A stretch of DNA of 41,386 nt, taken from the NCBI GenBank assembly GCA_900540455.1, contig UQGD01000022.1, positions 1 through 41,386 on the forward strand, given 5' to 3'. The notes beneath the pieces were generated by a model that was given only the letters and a program-made list of their open reading frames with translations, did no database searches and was not told the origin of the DNA. The stretch is from an uncultured Faecalibacterium sp. Lineage in GTDB: Bacteria > Bacillota > Clostridia > Oscillospirales > Ruminococcaceae. The translations under genes were made by a program, and so were the position numbers. Shown piece after piece: positions 14,147-22,505 of the stretch. Within the stretch, counting starts at the first letter, position 1; each line of letters begins with the position of its first letter.

Positions 14147-17062
14147 TTACGGCGCATCCGGTGCGTTCAACTGCATTTCCAGCCACTGCTGGCGGCTGAT
14201 CAGAACTGCACGGGGCTTTGCGCCTTCGTAAGGGCCGATGATGCCCTTCTGCTCCATCTCATCCATAATGCGGGCTGCCCGGGCATATCCCAGCTTACAC
14301 CGCCGCTGCAACAAGCTGGTGGAAGCCTGGCCCGCATCGATGACCACTTCCACAGCCTGCCCCAGCATCGGGTCGCCATCCTCGGCCTCATCGGGGTCGG
14401 CGGCGCCGCCCTTCTTGCCGTCCTGGATGGCGTGCTTCTCCATCGCCTCGATCATGGCTTCGTCATACTGCACCGTGCCGCTGGCCTTGATAAAGTCCAG
14501 CACACGGCTGATCTCCTCATCCCGCACGAACGTGCCCTGGATGCGGATGGGCTTGGGTGCGCCCACCGGCATGAACAGCATATCGCCCATACCCAGCAGT
14601 TTTTCTGCCCCGGCGCCATCCAGGATGGTGCGGCTGTCCACCTGACTGGACACCGCAAAGGCGATGCGGCTGGGGATATTGGCCTTGATCAGGCCGGTGA
14701 TAACGTCCACGCTGGGGCGCTGGGTGGCTACGATCAGATGCATACCCGCTGCACGGGCTTTTTGCGCGATGCGGCAGATGGAATCCTCCACATCCTTGCC
14801 CACCACCATCATCAGGTCGGCCAGCTCGTCGATCACAATGGCGATATAGGGCATCTTCTCCAGCATGGGGTCCGATGCAGCCAGCTTATTGAAGGTTTTG
14901 ATATCCCGGACATTGTTCTCTGCAAACATCCGGTAGCGGCGCTCCATCTCCTGCACCGCAGAGCCCAAAGCGCCCGCCGCCTTGCGGGGCTCGGTGATCA
15001 CCGGCATCAGCAGATGCGGGATGCCGTTGTACTCTGCCAGTTCCACGACCTTGGGGTCGATGAGCAGCAGCTTTACATCCTCCGGCCCGGAGCGGAACAG
15101 CAGGCTCATGATGATGCTGTTGACGCAGACCGACTTACCGCTGCCGGTGCTGCCGGCGATCAGCAGATGGGGCATCTTGCACAGGTCTGCCACCTGCGCC
15201 ACACCGGCAATATCCTTGCCCAATGCAATGCCCAGGGGCGAGGTCATGCGCAGGAAGCTCTGGCTCTCAAACACGCTGCGGATATAGACCGGGGTCTTTT
15301 TGTGGTTGGGCACCTCGATGCCCACCGCAGGCTTGCCGGGGATGGGCGCTTCCATACGCACATCCGCCACCGCCAGGTTCAGGGCGATATCGTCTGCCAG
15401 AGAGGTGATACGGCTGATCTTCACACCCGCCATGGGCTGCACCTCGTACCGGGTGACCGACGGCCCGCGGGAGATATCCAGCACACGGGTGCGGACGCCA
15501 AAGCTATCCAGCGTATCCACCAGCTTCTGGGCGTTGGCTTTCAGCTCATCCTGCACGCCGCCCTCGGTCTCATCCGGGGCACGCTCAAACAGCTCGATGG
15601 GCGGATATTGGTACTGATAGACCGCCTCCGGGGGTGCTTCCTCTGCGGGGGCGCTGGCTGCCGCCTGCTCCGAGACCGCAGGTTTTTCCATAGCAGCTGC
15701 CACCAATGTATTCAGGTCCTTTTCCTCCACCGGCTCGGACGTGATACTGATCCAACCATCCTCATCCGGCGCAGAGCGCTGGCAAACAGCGCCCTCGGCG
15801 CTGACCGGCGGCGGCGCTGCCGGTGTAATGGAGACCGCCGGGGCCTCGAACTCGCTGTCCGTGTCCAGAGGGAAGAAATCCGTCACAGGACGGGGGCTTG
15901 CCGTCTCCGGCTGAGCAGGCGCAAAAAACTCCGCTGCCGGAGCGGCCGGAGCCTCCGGGACCGACGGGGTCTGCACAGCCGCCTGCGGCGCAAAGAAATC
16001 TGCCGCCGGGGTCTCCACTGCATCCGGCACCACAGGGCGGATGGTGGGGCGGGGCACCTTCAGGGGATCCATGCCAAAGGTCCCTCCCGGCCCCAGGATA
16101 ATGGGCTCGATGGGCTCGCTCCCCCCTGCCGTCATAGGGGCAGGGTCCGGCCCAAGGTCGATGTCAAACGGCGCCCGCGGCCGGGGCGGTTCGGTATGTA
16201 CCGGCGGAGCCGCCTGCTGGGGAGCAGCGGACTCCGGGGCGGCAGCATCTCCCTCCTGGGTGACCTGACGGCCCCAGCGCAGCACCCCGGTCATCCAGTT
16301 GGGCATCCCCACATGAAAGCCATCCCCGCCGGTTTCCGACAGATCGGACTGCTGGGCATACTCCTGCTGCTCCCGCTCTGCCTGTTCCTGTTCTTCTGCC
16401 TGCTGCGCCAGCCGGGCTTCCCGCTCTGCCTGGCGTTCCTCTGCCCGCTGGGCATGGCGGCTGCGGCCCTCTGCATAGGCGGCGGCACCTTTGTCCCGCA
16501 CGCCTCCGGCCACACCGCTGCACCACTGCCACAGGTCAGCCGGGGTCAGATCCAGCAGGTACAGCATGGTGCAGGCCATCAGCACGACCATGACCACATC
16601 CGCAGCGGGATGACCGCACAAAGCCACCAGTGTGCCGCCCAAAAGCGCACCCAGCGCTCCGCCGGAGAGCACCGCCTCGTAGCCATTGCGGTAACACACC
16701 GCTACGATCTGGAATGCACTGAGCCCCTGCACCGGCACACCAGTAAGCACGATGACCCCGCCGGTGGCCAGCACCAGCCCCAAGGCCAGTTTGCTGATAT
16801 GGGGCAGAAGATCTTCGCCCCGGGTGTAAAGCACCGCCAAGCAGCACACTGCCGCCCCCAGCACCAGCGCCCCGCAGCCCAAAAGACCAAACAGTCCATC
16901 ATGGAGCGTGCGCCACACCGACTCTCCCTGCACAAAGGCCAGAGCCATCAGCAAAAGACCGGCAAACAACGTGCCCAGCCCCGCCGGCACCCTCTCCTGC
17001 GGGCGGCTGCGGCGGCGGCTTGTTTTTCGCCTTGCCGTTGATTTTCGTTTCTTCTTTGCCAT
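14147..17062 (-). CDS. ftsK: DNA translocase FtsK/SpoIIIE
   Basis: Hexameric, ATP-driven DNA pump at the division septum that clears chromosome ends (and moves the chromosome into the forespore in spore formers); 971 residues. A very basic start (MAKKKRKSTARRKTSRRR) precedes four to five membrane helices (about 20-165). A long Ala/Pro/Glu-rich linker runs to about 480. The motor has Walker A AGSTGSGKS (K643) and Walker B YIAIVIDELADLM, and the carboxyl end is a winged-helix gamma domain (about 900-965, ASTSLLQRRCKLGYARAARIMDEME) that reads KOPS-like sites. ATG 17062 is chosen because an in-frame ATG at 17134 lies inside the -10 box. No good ribosome binding site is visible. tepA lies upstream, the same neighbour order as in Bacillus. 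Confidence 0.95.
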   Translation of the reverse strand: MAKKKRKSTARRKTSRRRSRPQERVPAGLGTLFAGLLLMALAFVQGESVWRTLHDGLFGLLGCGALVLGAAVCCLAVLYTRGEDLLPHISKLALGLVLATGGVIVLTGVPVQGLSAFQIVAVCYRNGYEAVLSGGALGALLGGTLVALCGHPAADVVMVVLMACTMLYLLDLTPADLWQWCSGVAGGVRDKGAAAYAEGRSRHAQRAEERQAEREARLAQQAEEQEQAEREQQEYAQQSDLSETGGDGFHVGMPNWMTGVLRWGRQVTQEGDAAAPESAAPQQAAPPVHTEPPRPRAPFDIDLGPDPAPMTAGGSEPIEPIILGPGGTFGMDPLKVPRPTIRPVVPDAVETPAADFFAPQAAVQTPSVPEAPAAPAAEFFAPAQPETASPRPVTDFFPLDTDSEFEAPAVSITPAAPPPVSAEGAVCQRSAPDEDGWISITSEPVEEKDLNTLVAAAMEKPAVSEQAAASAPAEEAPPEAVYQYQYPPIELFERAPDETEGGVQDELKANAQKLVDTLDSFGVRTRVLDISRGPSVTRYEVQPMAGVKISRITSLADDIALNLAVADVRMEAPIPGKPAVGIEVPNHKKTPVYIRSVFESQSFLRMTSPLGIALGKDIAGVAQVADLCKMPHLLIAGSTGSGKSVCVNSIIMSLLFRSGPEDVKLLLIDPKVVELAEYNGIPHLLMPVITEPRKAAGALGSAVQEMERRYRMFAENNVRDIKTFNKLAASDPMLEKMPYIAIVIDELADLMMVVGKDVEDSICRIAQKARAAGMHLIVATQRPSVDVITGLIKANIPSRIAFAVSSQVDSRTILDGAGAEKLLGMGDMLFMPVGAPKPIRIQGTFVRDEEISRVLDFIKASGTVQYDEAMIEAMEKHAIQDGKKGGAADPDEAEDGDPMLGQAVEVVIDAGQASTSLLQRRCKLGYARAARIMDEMEQKGIIGPYEGAKPRAVLISRQQWLEMQLNAPDAP

Positions 17063-17132
17063 GTTCCGCTTTTTCGCTTCGCCCAGCGGTGCGCCGCCGG
17101 GCCTCCTTCCCACACGAAATCTCGATTCTTTC

Positions 17133-17161
17133 ATTGTACCACGAGATGGGACAAATGGCAA
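17133..17161 (-). promoter_or_regulatory. ftsK promoter
   Basis: Minus-strand TTGCCA (17161-17156), 17-base spacer, TACAAT (17138-17133) preceded by TGG (extended -10). The start site would be near 17126, giving a leader of about 64 bases and ruling out upstream start codons. ftsK therefore need not be read from tepA. Confidence 0.8.
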
Positions 17162-17304
17162 ACAGGAAGGGGGGGCTTTGAGGCCGAACGCTCACCGTCT
17201 TTGGCGGCGGCCGCTTGTTTCTGTTTTTATCATCAGCGGACGACAGGTTTCTTGGTCCGGACGGTGGGGCACTTTCTGGGCAAAACCGCGCCATAAAGGG
17301 GCCG

Positions 17305-17991
17305 TCAGCCCCTCCCTTCGATCTCACGATACAGCCAGCTCAGCGCATCCGACAGCCCGCCCAGCTGATCGATGAGCTTTTCCTTTACAGCCTTGCGTCC
17401 ATCCAGCACGGTGCCCACATCCATCACCAGCTCCCCGGTGCTCATCATCAGCTGGGTGTAGCGCTGCGACTGGATGCCGCTGTGCTCCACCACAAAGCCT
17501 GTAATGCGCTGCTGCATCTGCTCAAACCAGCGCATGGTCTGGGGAACTCCCAGGATCATGCCAGAGTGGCGCACTGGATGGATGGTCATGGTGGCTGTGG
17601 GCACGATAAAACTGCGCTGTGCGCTGACCGCCAGCGGGATGCCAATGGAATGTCCCCCACCCAGCACCACCGCTGCGCTGGGCTTAGAGATGCTGGCGAT
17701 CAGTTCTGCCAGCGCCAAGCCCGCCTCTACATCTCCACCAACGGTATTCAGCAGCACCAGCAGTCCCTCAATGGCGGGATCCTCCTGCACAGCCACCAGC
17801 TGCGGGATCACGTGCTCGTACTTTGTGGTCTTTTGCCCCTGGGGTGCCTCCACATGGCCCTCGATCTGGCCGATCACAGTCAGGCAATGGATGCCGTGAG
17901 CGCCCCTTGTGCGCCACACTGCCCCCAGATCCTGGATGGTCTGCGCCGCATCCTCCGGGGCACTATTCTCCTTGTCCGTTGTTTCTTTCAT
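17305..17991 (-). CDS. tepA: TepA-like ClpP-class serine protease
   Basis: A 228-residue ClpP-fold protein like TepA (translocation-enhancing protein, YmfB) of Bacillus. The nucleophile Ser lies in GGGHSIGIPLA, with the catalytic His in ATMTIHPVRHSG; the oxyanion Gly-rich strand LLVLLNTVGGDVEAGLAL precedes them. The DNA has no signal peptide, so it is cytoplasmic or membrane-peripheral. ATG at 17991 follows AAGGAGG at nine bases. In Bacillus, tepA stands directly before spoIIIE, and the same order is seen here. It is divergent from rex, with about 205 bases between the starts. It has been linked to protein export in Bacillus, but the substrate is not known. Confidence 0.88.
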   Translation of the reverse strand: MKETTDKENSAPEDAAQTIQDLGAVWRTRGAHGIHCLTVIGQIEGHVEAPQGQKTTKYEHVIPQLVAVQEDPAIEGLLVLLNTVGGDVEAGLALAELIASISKPSAAVVLGGGHSIGIPLAVSAQRSFIVPTATMTIHPVRHSGMILGVPQTMRWFEQMQQRITGFVVEHSGIQSQRYTQLMMSTGELVMDVGTVLDGRKAVKEKLIDQLGGLSDALSWLYREIEGRG

Positions 17992-18096
17992 GGGCAGATG
18001 CCTCCTTTTTCTCGGTACTTTTTTCAGCTTTCCCCCGCCGGGTGGGTTTATGCCCCTTTCCCGGACTAATTTTTTGCAAAAAACCGCACAGGATAT

Positions 18097-18124
18097 TTGA
18101 CATTGCATTTTGATGCTGTATACT
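18097..18124 (+). promoter_or_regulatory. rex promoter
   Basis: TTGACA (18097-18102), 16-base spacer, TATACT (18119-18124). A second -10-like TATAAT at 18126-18131 is spaced too far from the -35. I see no Rex-type inverted repeat near it, so autoregulation is not evident. Confidence 0.7.
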
Positions 18125-18195
18125 TTATAATGATTGTTTTCGGAATAACGAACCATTGTCCCGGGCGGCTTCGCCCTGGCAGAAAGGAGTCCCCT

Positions 18196-18837
18196 ATGAA
18201 TACCCCCGGAAAAGCCTCCCTCCCCGTTATCAAGCGGCTGCCCAAATACTACCGCTACCTGCGCTCGCTGCGGGATAAGGGGGTCTCCAGCATTTCCTCG
18301 CGGGAGCTTGCCGCCCAGATGGGCACCACGGCTTCCCAGGTACGGCAGGATTTCAACTGCATTGGCGACGTAAACGGCCGTCAAGGCATTGGTTATTCGG
18401 TCGATAACCTGCTGTCCATTTTGGAGCAGCTGCTTTTTGGCGATGGCGAGCGCCTGCCCACCATCCTGATCGGCTGCGGACGGCTGGGCAAAGCTGTGAG
18501 CCGTTTTATTACCACCGATGCCAACGGCTACAAACTGATCGCCGCCTTTGACGCTTCTGCAGACGAAGTCGGCCACACCATCAGCGGCATACCCATTCTG
18601 CACGTAGATGAGCTGGAGGCCTTTTGTCAGGAGCATCATCCCCAGGTGGCGGTGCTCTGTCTGCCCCGAGCCGGAGCAGAGCAGATCAGCGGGCGGCTGG
18701 TCGCTCTGGGCATCCAGGGCTTCTGGAACTTCTCCCACTACGATCTCTCGGTGCCCTACCCGGAAGTCCTGGTAGAAAATGTACACTTGGGCGATAGTCT
18801 CATGAGCCTGGGATACCGGCTGCGGAACCAGGATTGA
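18196..18837 (+). CDS. rex: Redox-sensing transcriptional repressor Rex
   Basis: Represses fermentation and respiration genes and leaves DNA when NADH rises; 213 residues. The amino-terminal winged helix (about 1-80) has the Rex block ISSRELAAQMGTTASQVRQD, then FNCIGDVNGRQGIGYSV, and the Rossmann NADH domain has LIGCGRLGKA (G-x-G-x-x-G, about 97-102) followed by the acidic AAFDASADEVG. The carboxyl helix (ENVHLGDSLMSLGYRLRN) is the usual domain-swapped end. ATG at 18196 follows AGAAAGGAGT. It stands alone with its promoter at 18097, 72 bases before tdk. Likely targets inside this window are pflB and the candidate small RNA (inference from motif sharing). Confidence 0.95.
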   Translation: MNTPGKASLPVIKRLPKYYRYLRSLRDKGVSSISSRELAAQMGTTASQVRQDFNCIGDVNGRQGIGYSVDNLLSILEQLLFGDGERLPTILIGCGRLGKAVSRFITTDANGYKLIAAFDASADEVGHTISGIPILHVDELEAFCQEHHPQVAVLCLPRAGAEQISGRLVALGIQGFWNFSHYDLSVPYPEVLVENVHLGDSLMSLGYRLRNQD

Positions 18838-18850
18838 CCGCCCCCCGTTC

Positions 18851-18870
18851 AGCTCCGGTACGCCGGAGCT
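18851..18870. repeat. Inverted repeat between rex and tdk
   Basis: AGCTCCGG (18851-18858), loop TACG, CCGGAGCT (18863-18870). It is 14 bases after the rex stop. The following bases are AT-rich but not a T-tract, so it is at best a weak terminator; tdk may be partly read through from rex. Confidence 0.45.
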
Positions 18871-18909
18871 ACTTATTATAGTAAAAACACAACACAGTAA
18901 GGAGAACCC

Positions 18910-19527
18910 ATGGCAAAGCTCTATTTCCGCTACGGCGCAATGAACAGCGGTAAGTCCACCGCACTGATGCAGGTGGCCCATAACTATGAGGAACAGGGGA
19001 TGCGGGTGCTGATCCTGAAACCCCGGGTGGACACCAAAGGCGGAGATGAGCTGGTCAGCCGCCTGGGGGTGCGCCGCAAGGTCGATTGTCTGATCCCCCC
19101 GGAGATGGATGTATTTGAGGTGGTGCGGGCAGCAGCCGCAGATGGGCCGCTGGCCTGTGTGCTCTGCGACGAGAGTCAGTTCTTTACCGCTGCACAGGCT
19201 GAGCAGCTGTTTGCTGTGACGGTGGAGCTGAATGTCCCGGTGATCTGCTACGGCCTGCGCACCGATTTTTCCCTCAAGGGATTCGCAGGCTCTACCCGTC
19301 TGCTGGAGCTGGCCCACACGGTGGAAGAGATGAAGACCATCTGCACCTGCGGCCGCAAGGCCCTGTGCAATGCCCGCAAGGTGAACGGAGCGTTTATCTT
19401 TGAGGGGGAGCAGGTCGCCATCGATATGCAGAACGACGTGCAGTACGTCAGTATGTGTCCCCAGTGTTATTTCCGCGCTCGGCGGGAGTTTTTTGCCCGG
19501 CAGACTGGTCCGGACAAAAATGTCTGA
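18910..19527 (+). CDS. tdk: Thymidine kinase (type II)
   Basis: Phosphorylates thymidine with ATP in nucleotide salvage; 205 residues, normal for the family. P-loop GAMNSGKST (K15 with S16-T17), Walker B/catalytic CDESQFF, thymidine-binding YGLRTDFSLKGFAGSTRLLELA, and a zinc ribbon of four Cys (CTCGRKALC and CPQC). ATG at 18910 follows AAGGAGAACCC. It is followed by a strong terminator at 19553. Nothing unusual in composition or length. Confidence 0.97.
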   Translation: MAKLYFRYGAMNSGKSTALMQVAHNYEEQGMRVLILKPRVDTKGGDELVSRLGVRRKVDCLIPPEMDVFEVVRAAAADGPLACVLCDESQFFTAAQAEQLFAVTVELNVPVICYGLRTDFSLKGFAGSTRLLELAHTVEEMKTICTCGRKALCNARKVNGAFIFEGEQVAIDMQNDVQYVSMCPQCYFRARREFFARQTGPDKNV

Positions 19528-19552
19528 GCCCTTCCCCCCTCTGTTGATGCAA

Positions 19553-19583
19553 AGCGCCGCGATTTTCGCGGCGCTCTTTTTTT
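19553..19583 (+). terminator. Terminator of tdk
   Basis: Stem AGCGCCGCGA (19553-19562), loop TTT, TCGCGGCGCT (19566-19575), then C and seven T residues. Perfect 10-bp stem. Confidence 0.95.
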
Positions 19584-19622
19584 GCGCTATTGATATATCA
19601 ATTTGCGCAACTGATATATTAG
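19581..19622. repeat. Tandem 21-bp direct repeat, probable operator pair
   Basis: Two 21-bp units abut at 19581-19601 and 19602-19622 and agree at 17 of 21 positions. Each begins TTTGCGC and contains TGATATAT inside a palindrome (TTGATATATCAA, CTGATATATTAG). The 21-bp period equals two helical turns, as expected for two dimers bound side by side. They sit directly after the tdk terminator and about 370 bases before the ABC binding-protein gene. The rest of the AT-rich gap 19623-19960 shows no gene and no unambiguous promoter by eye. Confidence 0.5.
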
Positions 19623-19922
19623 TAAATCCGGAAATATTTTCCACACAACTTTTCGGGCAGTTTGTAATGTTATTCGCCATAAATGGCAAAAGCGACGTTT
19701 TTCTTCATAAATCTTTCACCAAACCGGGCTTTTCCCTTAGTTTTCTGTGCAATTCAGCGAAGTATACATGTTGCACAGTTTTTTGGTGGAAGTTTATCCA
19801 TTTCATCAAAGACGTCAATTTACGCAGGACAAGTACAGCAATATTTGTTCGTTTTTTATTTCTAAACTACAATTTGTGTCTTTCTTTTTGGACGGCCATT
19901 TGATATCATAATTGTATACAAC

Positions 19923-19944
19923 GGATGCTTTGCAGAGGGCATCC
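19923..19944 (+). repeat. Leader hairpin of the ABC operon
   Basis: GGATGC (19923-19928) and GCATCC (19939-19944) with a 10-base loop, about 45 bases before the ATG of the binding-protein gene. It uses the same GGATGC/GCATCC core as the stems after dctP and after this binding-protein gene. Confidence 0.45.
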
Positions 19945-19989
19945 AAAATCATTTGCACGATGTTTTCTTGAACTAGGAGGAGAACAAAA

Positions 19990-21372
19990 ATGAGCAAGGC
20001 AATTTCTCGTCGTGACTTCATCAAGGTCACCGGCGCTGTGGGCGCTGCTGGTCTGCTGGCTGCTTGCGGCGGCAACAGCTCCAGCTCCACTGCTGCATCT
20101 TCCACCGCTTCTTCCGCTTCTTCCGCTGCTTCTGTGGCTGGTCCTTCCAACGAGGCTGTCACCCTGACCATGAGCTGGTGGGGCGGCGACGGCCGGCACA
20201 ACGCTTACCAGGAGGCTGCCAAGGCTTTCTCCGCAGCCAACTCCAACATCACTGTTGAGCCCACCTTTGCAGCATGGTCCGGCTGGGAGGACACCATGTC
20301 CACCAAGTTTGCAGGCGGCGTTGCTGAGGACGTCTGCCAGATCAACTGGAACTGGCTGTACAACTACTCCGCTAATGCTCAGACCTTCATCGATCTGAAC
20401 ACCGTGTCCGATTATCTGGATCTGACCCAGTGGGACGAGGCTCCCATGAGCGCCTGCAATGTGGGCGGCGCTCAGCAGTGCGTGCCCATCTCCATGACCG
20501 GCCGTATCTTCTACTGGAACATGACTCCGTTCAATAAGGCTGGCATCACCGAGTACCCCAAGACTCTGGATGATCTGCTGGCTGCCGGCAAGGCATTCAA
20601 GGAGAAGCTGGGCGAGGATTACTACCCCCTGCACCTGGGCGCTTACGACCGTATGATCATGATGGTCTTCTATCTGGAGTCCGTCTACGGCAAGGCTTGG
20701 GCAGACCCCGAGACCTCTACCCTGAACTACACCGCTGAGGAGATCGCCGAGGGCATCGACTTCATCCGCAAGCTGGTGGCCGAGCACGTCGTTATGCCGC
20801 TGCCCACCTACTACGGCTCCAACGGCGATAACGCTGCTACTCAGTCCAACGAGTGGATCACCGGCAAGATGGGCGGCATCCTCGAGTGGGATTCCGGCGC
20901 TCTGAAGTATCTGGATGCTCTGGACGAGGAGAACAAGCCCGGCTTTACCGTGGGCGACGAGATCAAGTTCGGCGACTACAACGGCGGCTTCTCCAAGGTG
21001 TCCATGGGCATGGCCATCACCAAGACCTGCAAGAACCCCGCTGAGGCTGCTATGCTGGTGAATTTCCTGTGGAATGGCGAGGGCGCTGCCATCATGGGTT
21101 CTGAGTGCGGCATCCCTGCTTCCAAGGCTGGTCTGGCTGCTGCCCAGGCTGCTGGTGCTATCAACGAGATCACCGCTGAGGCAAACGGCAAGGTCATGGC
21201 CTTTGTCAGCTTCCCGCTGGATCCCCTGTTCGAGTCCAACGACCTGAAGGCTACCGGCACCGGCGTCTATCAGGAAGTGTTCGACACCGTTGACTACGAC
21301 AACGCTGCCGGCGCAGATGTTGTGGATATCCTGCTGGATGGCATGGAGTCTGTGGGCTACACCATCGCCTAA
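19990..21372 (+). CDS. Sugar ABC transporter substrate-binding lipoprotein
   Basis: Extracellular family-1 (MalE/UgpB-like) solute-binding protein, 460 residues. MSKAISRRDFIKVTGAVGAA has a twin-arginine motif (S-R-R-D-F-I-K) and lipobox LAAC with Cys26, then a Ser/Ala linker to about 50. The mature fold starts LTMSWWGGDGRHNAYQEAAKAF, with FAAWSGWEDTMSTKFAGG and the later EWITGKMGGILEWDSGAL, all usual in this family. AGGAGGAG precedes the ATG. Two permease genes follow. Next to GH28 and GH105 hydrolases, the likely ligand is a pectic oligosaccharide (galacturonide or rhamnogalacturonide), which is inference. A stem with T-tract at 21419 follows, so it is probably expressed above the permeases. 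Confidence 0.93.
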   Translation: MSKAISRRDFIKVTGAVGAAGLLAACGGNSSSSTAASSTASSASSAASVAGPSNEAVTLTMSWWGGDGRHNAYQEAAKAFSAANSNITVEPTFAAWSGWEDTMSTKFAGGVAEDVCQINWNWLYNYSANAQTFIDLNTVSDYLDLTQWDEAPMSACNVGGAQQCVPISMTGRIFYWNMTPFNKAGITEYPKTLDDLLAAGKAFKEKLGEDYYPLHLGAYDRMIMMVFYLESVYGKAWADPETSTLNYTAEEIAEGIDFIRKLVAEHVVMPLPTYYGSNGDNAATQSNEWITGKMGGILEWDSGALKYLDALDEENKPGFTVGDEIKFGDYNGGFSKVSMGMAITKTCKNPAEAAMLVNFLWNGEGAAIMGSECGIPASKAGLAAAQAAGAINEITAEANGKVMAFVSFPLDPLFESNDLKATGTGVYQEVFDTVDYDNAAGADVVDILLDGMESVGYTIA

Positions 21373-21418
21373 GGTTTTGCACATTCTGACAAGCTCCTGA
21401 TACGTTTCTGAACTGGAG

Positions 21419-21457
21419 GGGGGCATCCATCTATCTTTGGCTGGATGCTCCCTTTTT
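21419..21457 (+). terminator. Intra-operon terminator after the ABC binding-protein gene
   Basis: Ten-bp stem GGGGGCATCC (21419-21428) with GGATGCTCCC (21443-21452, one G-T pair), followed by TTTTT. About 110 bases before the first permease, it probably gives partial termination and a high ratio of binding protein to permease. Confidence 0.8.
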
Positions 21458-21567
21458 ATCGGAAAAATGATGACAAAATTTTGTCTAAATCATTGCCGCT
21501 CTGTGGCCATCCCTCTCAGGTATGTTTGTCTTCCCGCACAAAAACCGAAAAAAGGAGGAATCCCCGG

Positions 21568-22494
21568 ATGAAAAAAAGCAAAGCGCCTTCTCTTGGGCGT
21601 ACCCCGTTCCAGAAATTCTGCGACAAGTGGCAGGGTCTTTTCTACCTGGTGCCCTGGATCATCGGCTTTGTGGTCTTCAAGGCAGTTCCTTTCGGTCAGT
21701 CGCTGTATTACAGCTTTACTGACATGAACTTCTTCAGCGGTATCTCTGAGTATGGCATCATGAACTATGTGGATGCTTTCTCGAATGCCAAGATCACCAA
21801 GGCTTTGATCACCACCTTCCAGTATTCGTTTATCACTGTTCCGCTGAAGCTGATCTTTGCGCTGTTCATTGCTTATATCCTGAACTTCAGGATCGCCTGC
21901 GTCAACATCTTCCGTACCGTATACTACATCCCGTCTATTTTGGGCGGTTCGGTGGCCATCGCTGTGCTGTGGAAGGCTGTCTTCCGCGATGACGGTCTGG
22001 TCAACACCCTGATCCGTATGATCACCTTCGGTCACTTCCAGGGTCCCTCCTGGCTGTCTGACCCCAACTACGCCCTGTGGATCATCTGCTTCCTGCGCAT
22101 TTGGCAGTTCGGCTCGGCCATGGTGCTGTTCCTGGCTGCGCTGAAGGGCGTACCCGCAGACCTGTACGAGGCCGCTACCATTGACGGTGCCGGCAAGTGG
22201 CGCCAGTTCTTCTCCATCACGGTGCCCATGATCACCCCCATCATCTTCTACAACCTGGTCACCCAGATCTGCCAGGCATTCCAGGAGTTCAACGGCCCCT
22301 TCATCATCACCAACGGCGGCCCCCGTGGTTCCACCACGCTGATCTCCATCCTGGTTTACAACTACGCCTTCAAGTCGAACGAAATGGGTATGGCCTCGGC
22401 TCTGGCATGGATCATGTTCGTCATCGTCTGCATCCTGACGATCATCGCCTTCACCAGCCAGAAGAAGTGGGTCTACTACTCGGATGAAAGGTAA
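21568..22494 (+). CDS. ABC sugar transporter permease (MalF/UgpA type)
   Basis: One of two membrane subunits of the importer, 308 residues. A short cytoplasmic start with KKSKAPSLGRTPFQKF leads to six hydrophobic helices (first about 27-47, FYLVPWIIGFVVFKAVPFG). The EAA loop that docks the ATPase reads LYEAATIDGAGKWRQFFSITVPMI at about residue 200. It ends with the typical QKKWVYYSDER. ATG at 21568 follows AAAGGAGGAA; a longer reading frame to 21445 crosses the terminator and is rejected. It partners the permease 11 bases downstream. The ATPase gene is absent from the cluster. Confidence 0.93.
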   Translation: MKKSKAPSLGRTPFQKFCDKWQGLFYLVPWIIGFVVFKAVPFGQSLYYSFTDMNFFSGISEYGIMNYVDAFSNAKITKALITTFQYSFITVPLKLIFALFIAYILNFRIACVNIFRTVYYIPSILGGSVAIAVLWKAVFRDDGLVNTLIRMITFGHFQGPSWLSDPNYALWIICFLRIWQFGSAMVLFLAALKGVPADLYEAATIDGAGKWRQFFSITVPMITPIIFYNLVTQICQAFQEFNGPFIITNGGPRGSTTLISILVYNYAFKSNEMGMASALAWIMFVIVCILTIIAFTSQKKWVYYSDER

Positions 22495-22505
22495 GGTGTG
22501 ACAGT

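Noticed and set aside
14087..17041. 984-codon open frame antisense to ftsK
   Set aside because: High GC leaves long open frames opposite real genes; its translation is His/Gln/Arg-rich and has no fold-like pattern, while the other strand is a complete FtsK.
17132..17134. ATG at 17134 as ftsK start
   Set aside because: It lies inside the TACAAT -10 box; the ATG at 17062 gives the basic amino end expected.
18097..18200. Rex autoregulation site upstream of rex
   Set aside because: No inverted repeat like TTGTTAA-n4-TTAACAA or GTTAGC-n4-GCTAAC near the promoter.
17305..19689. 794-codon frame extending TepA upstream across rex and tdk
   Set aside because: Only the last 228 codons match TepA; the rest is antisense to rex and tdk. 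The start at 17991 has a good ribosome binding site.
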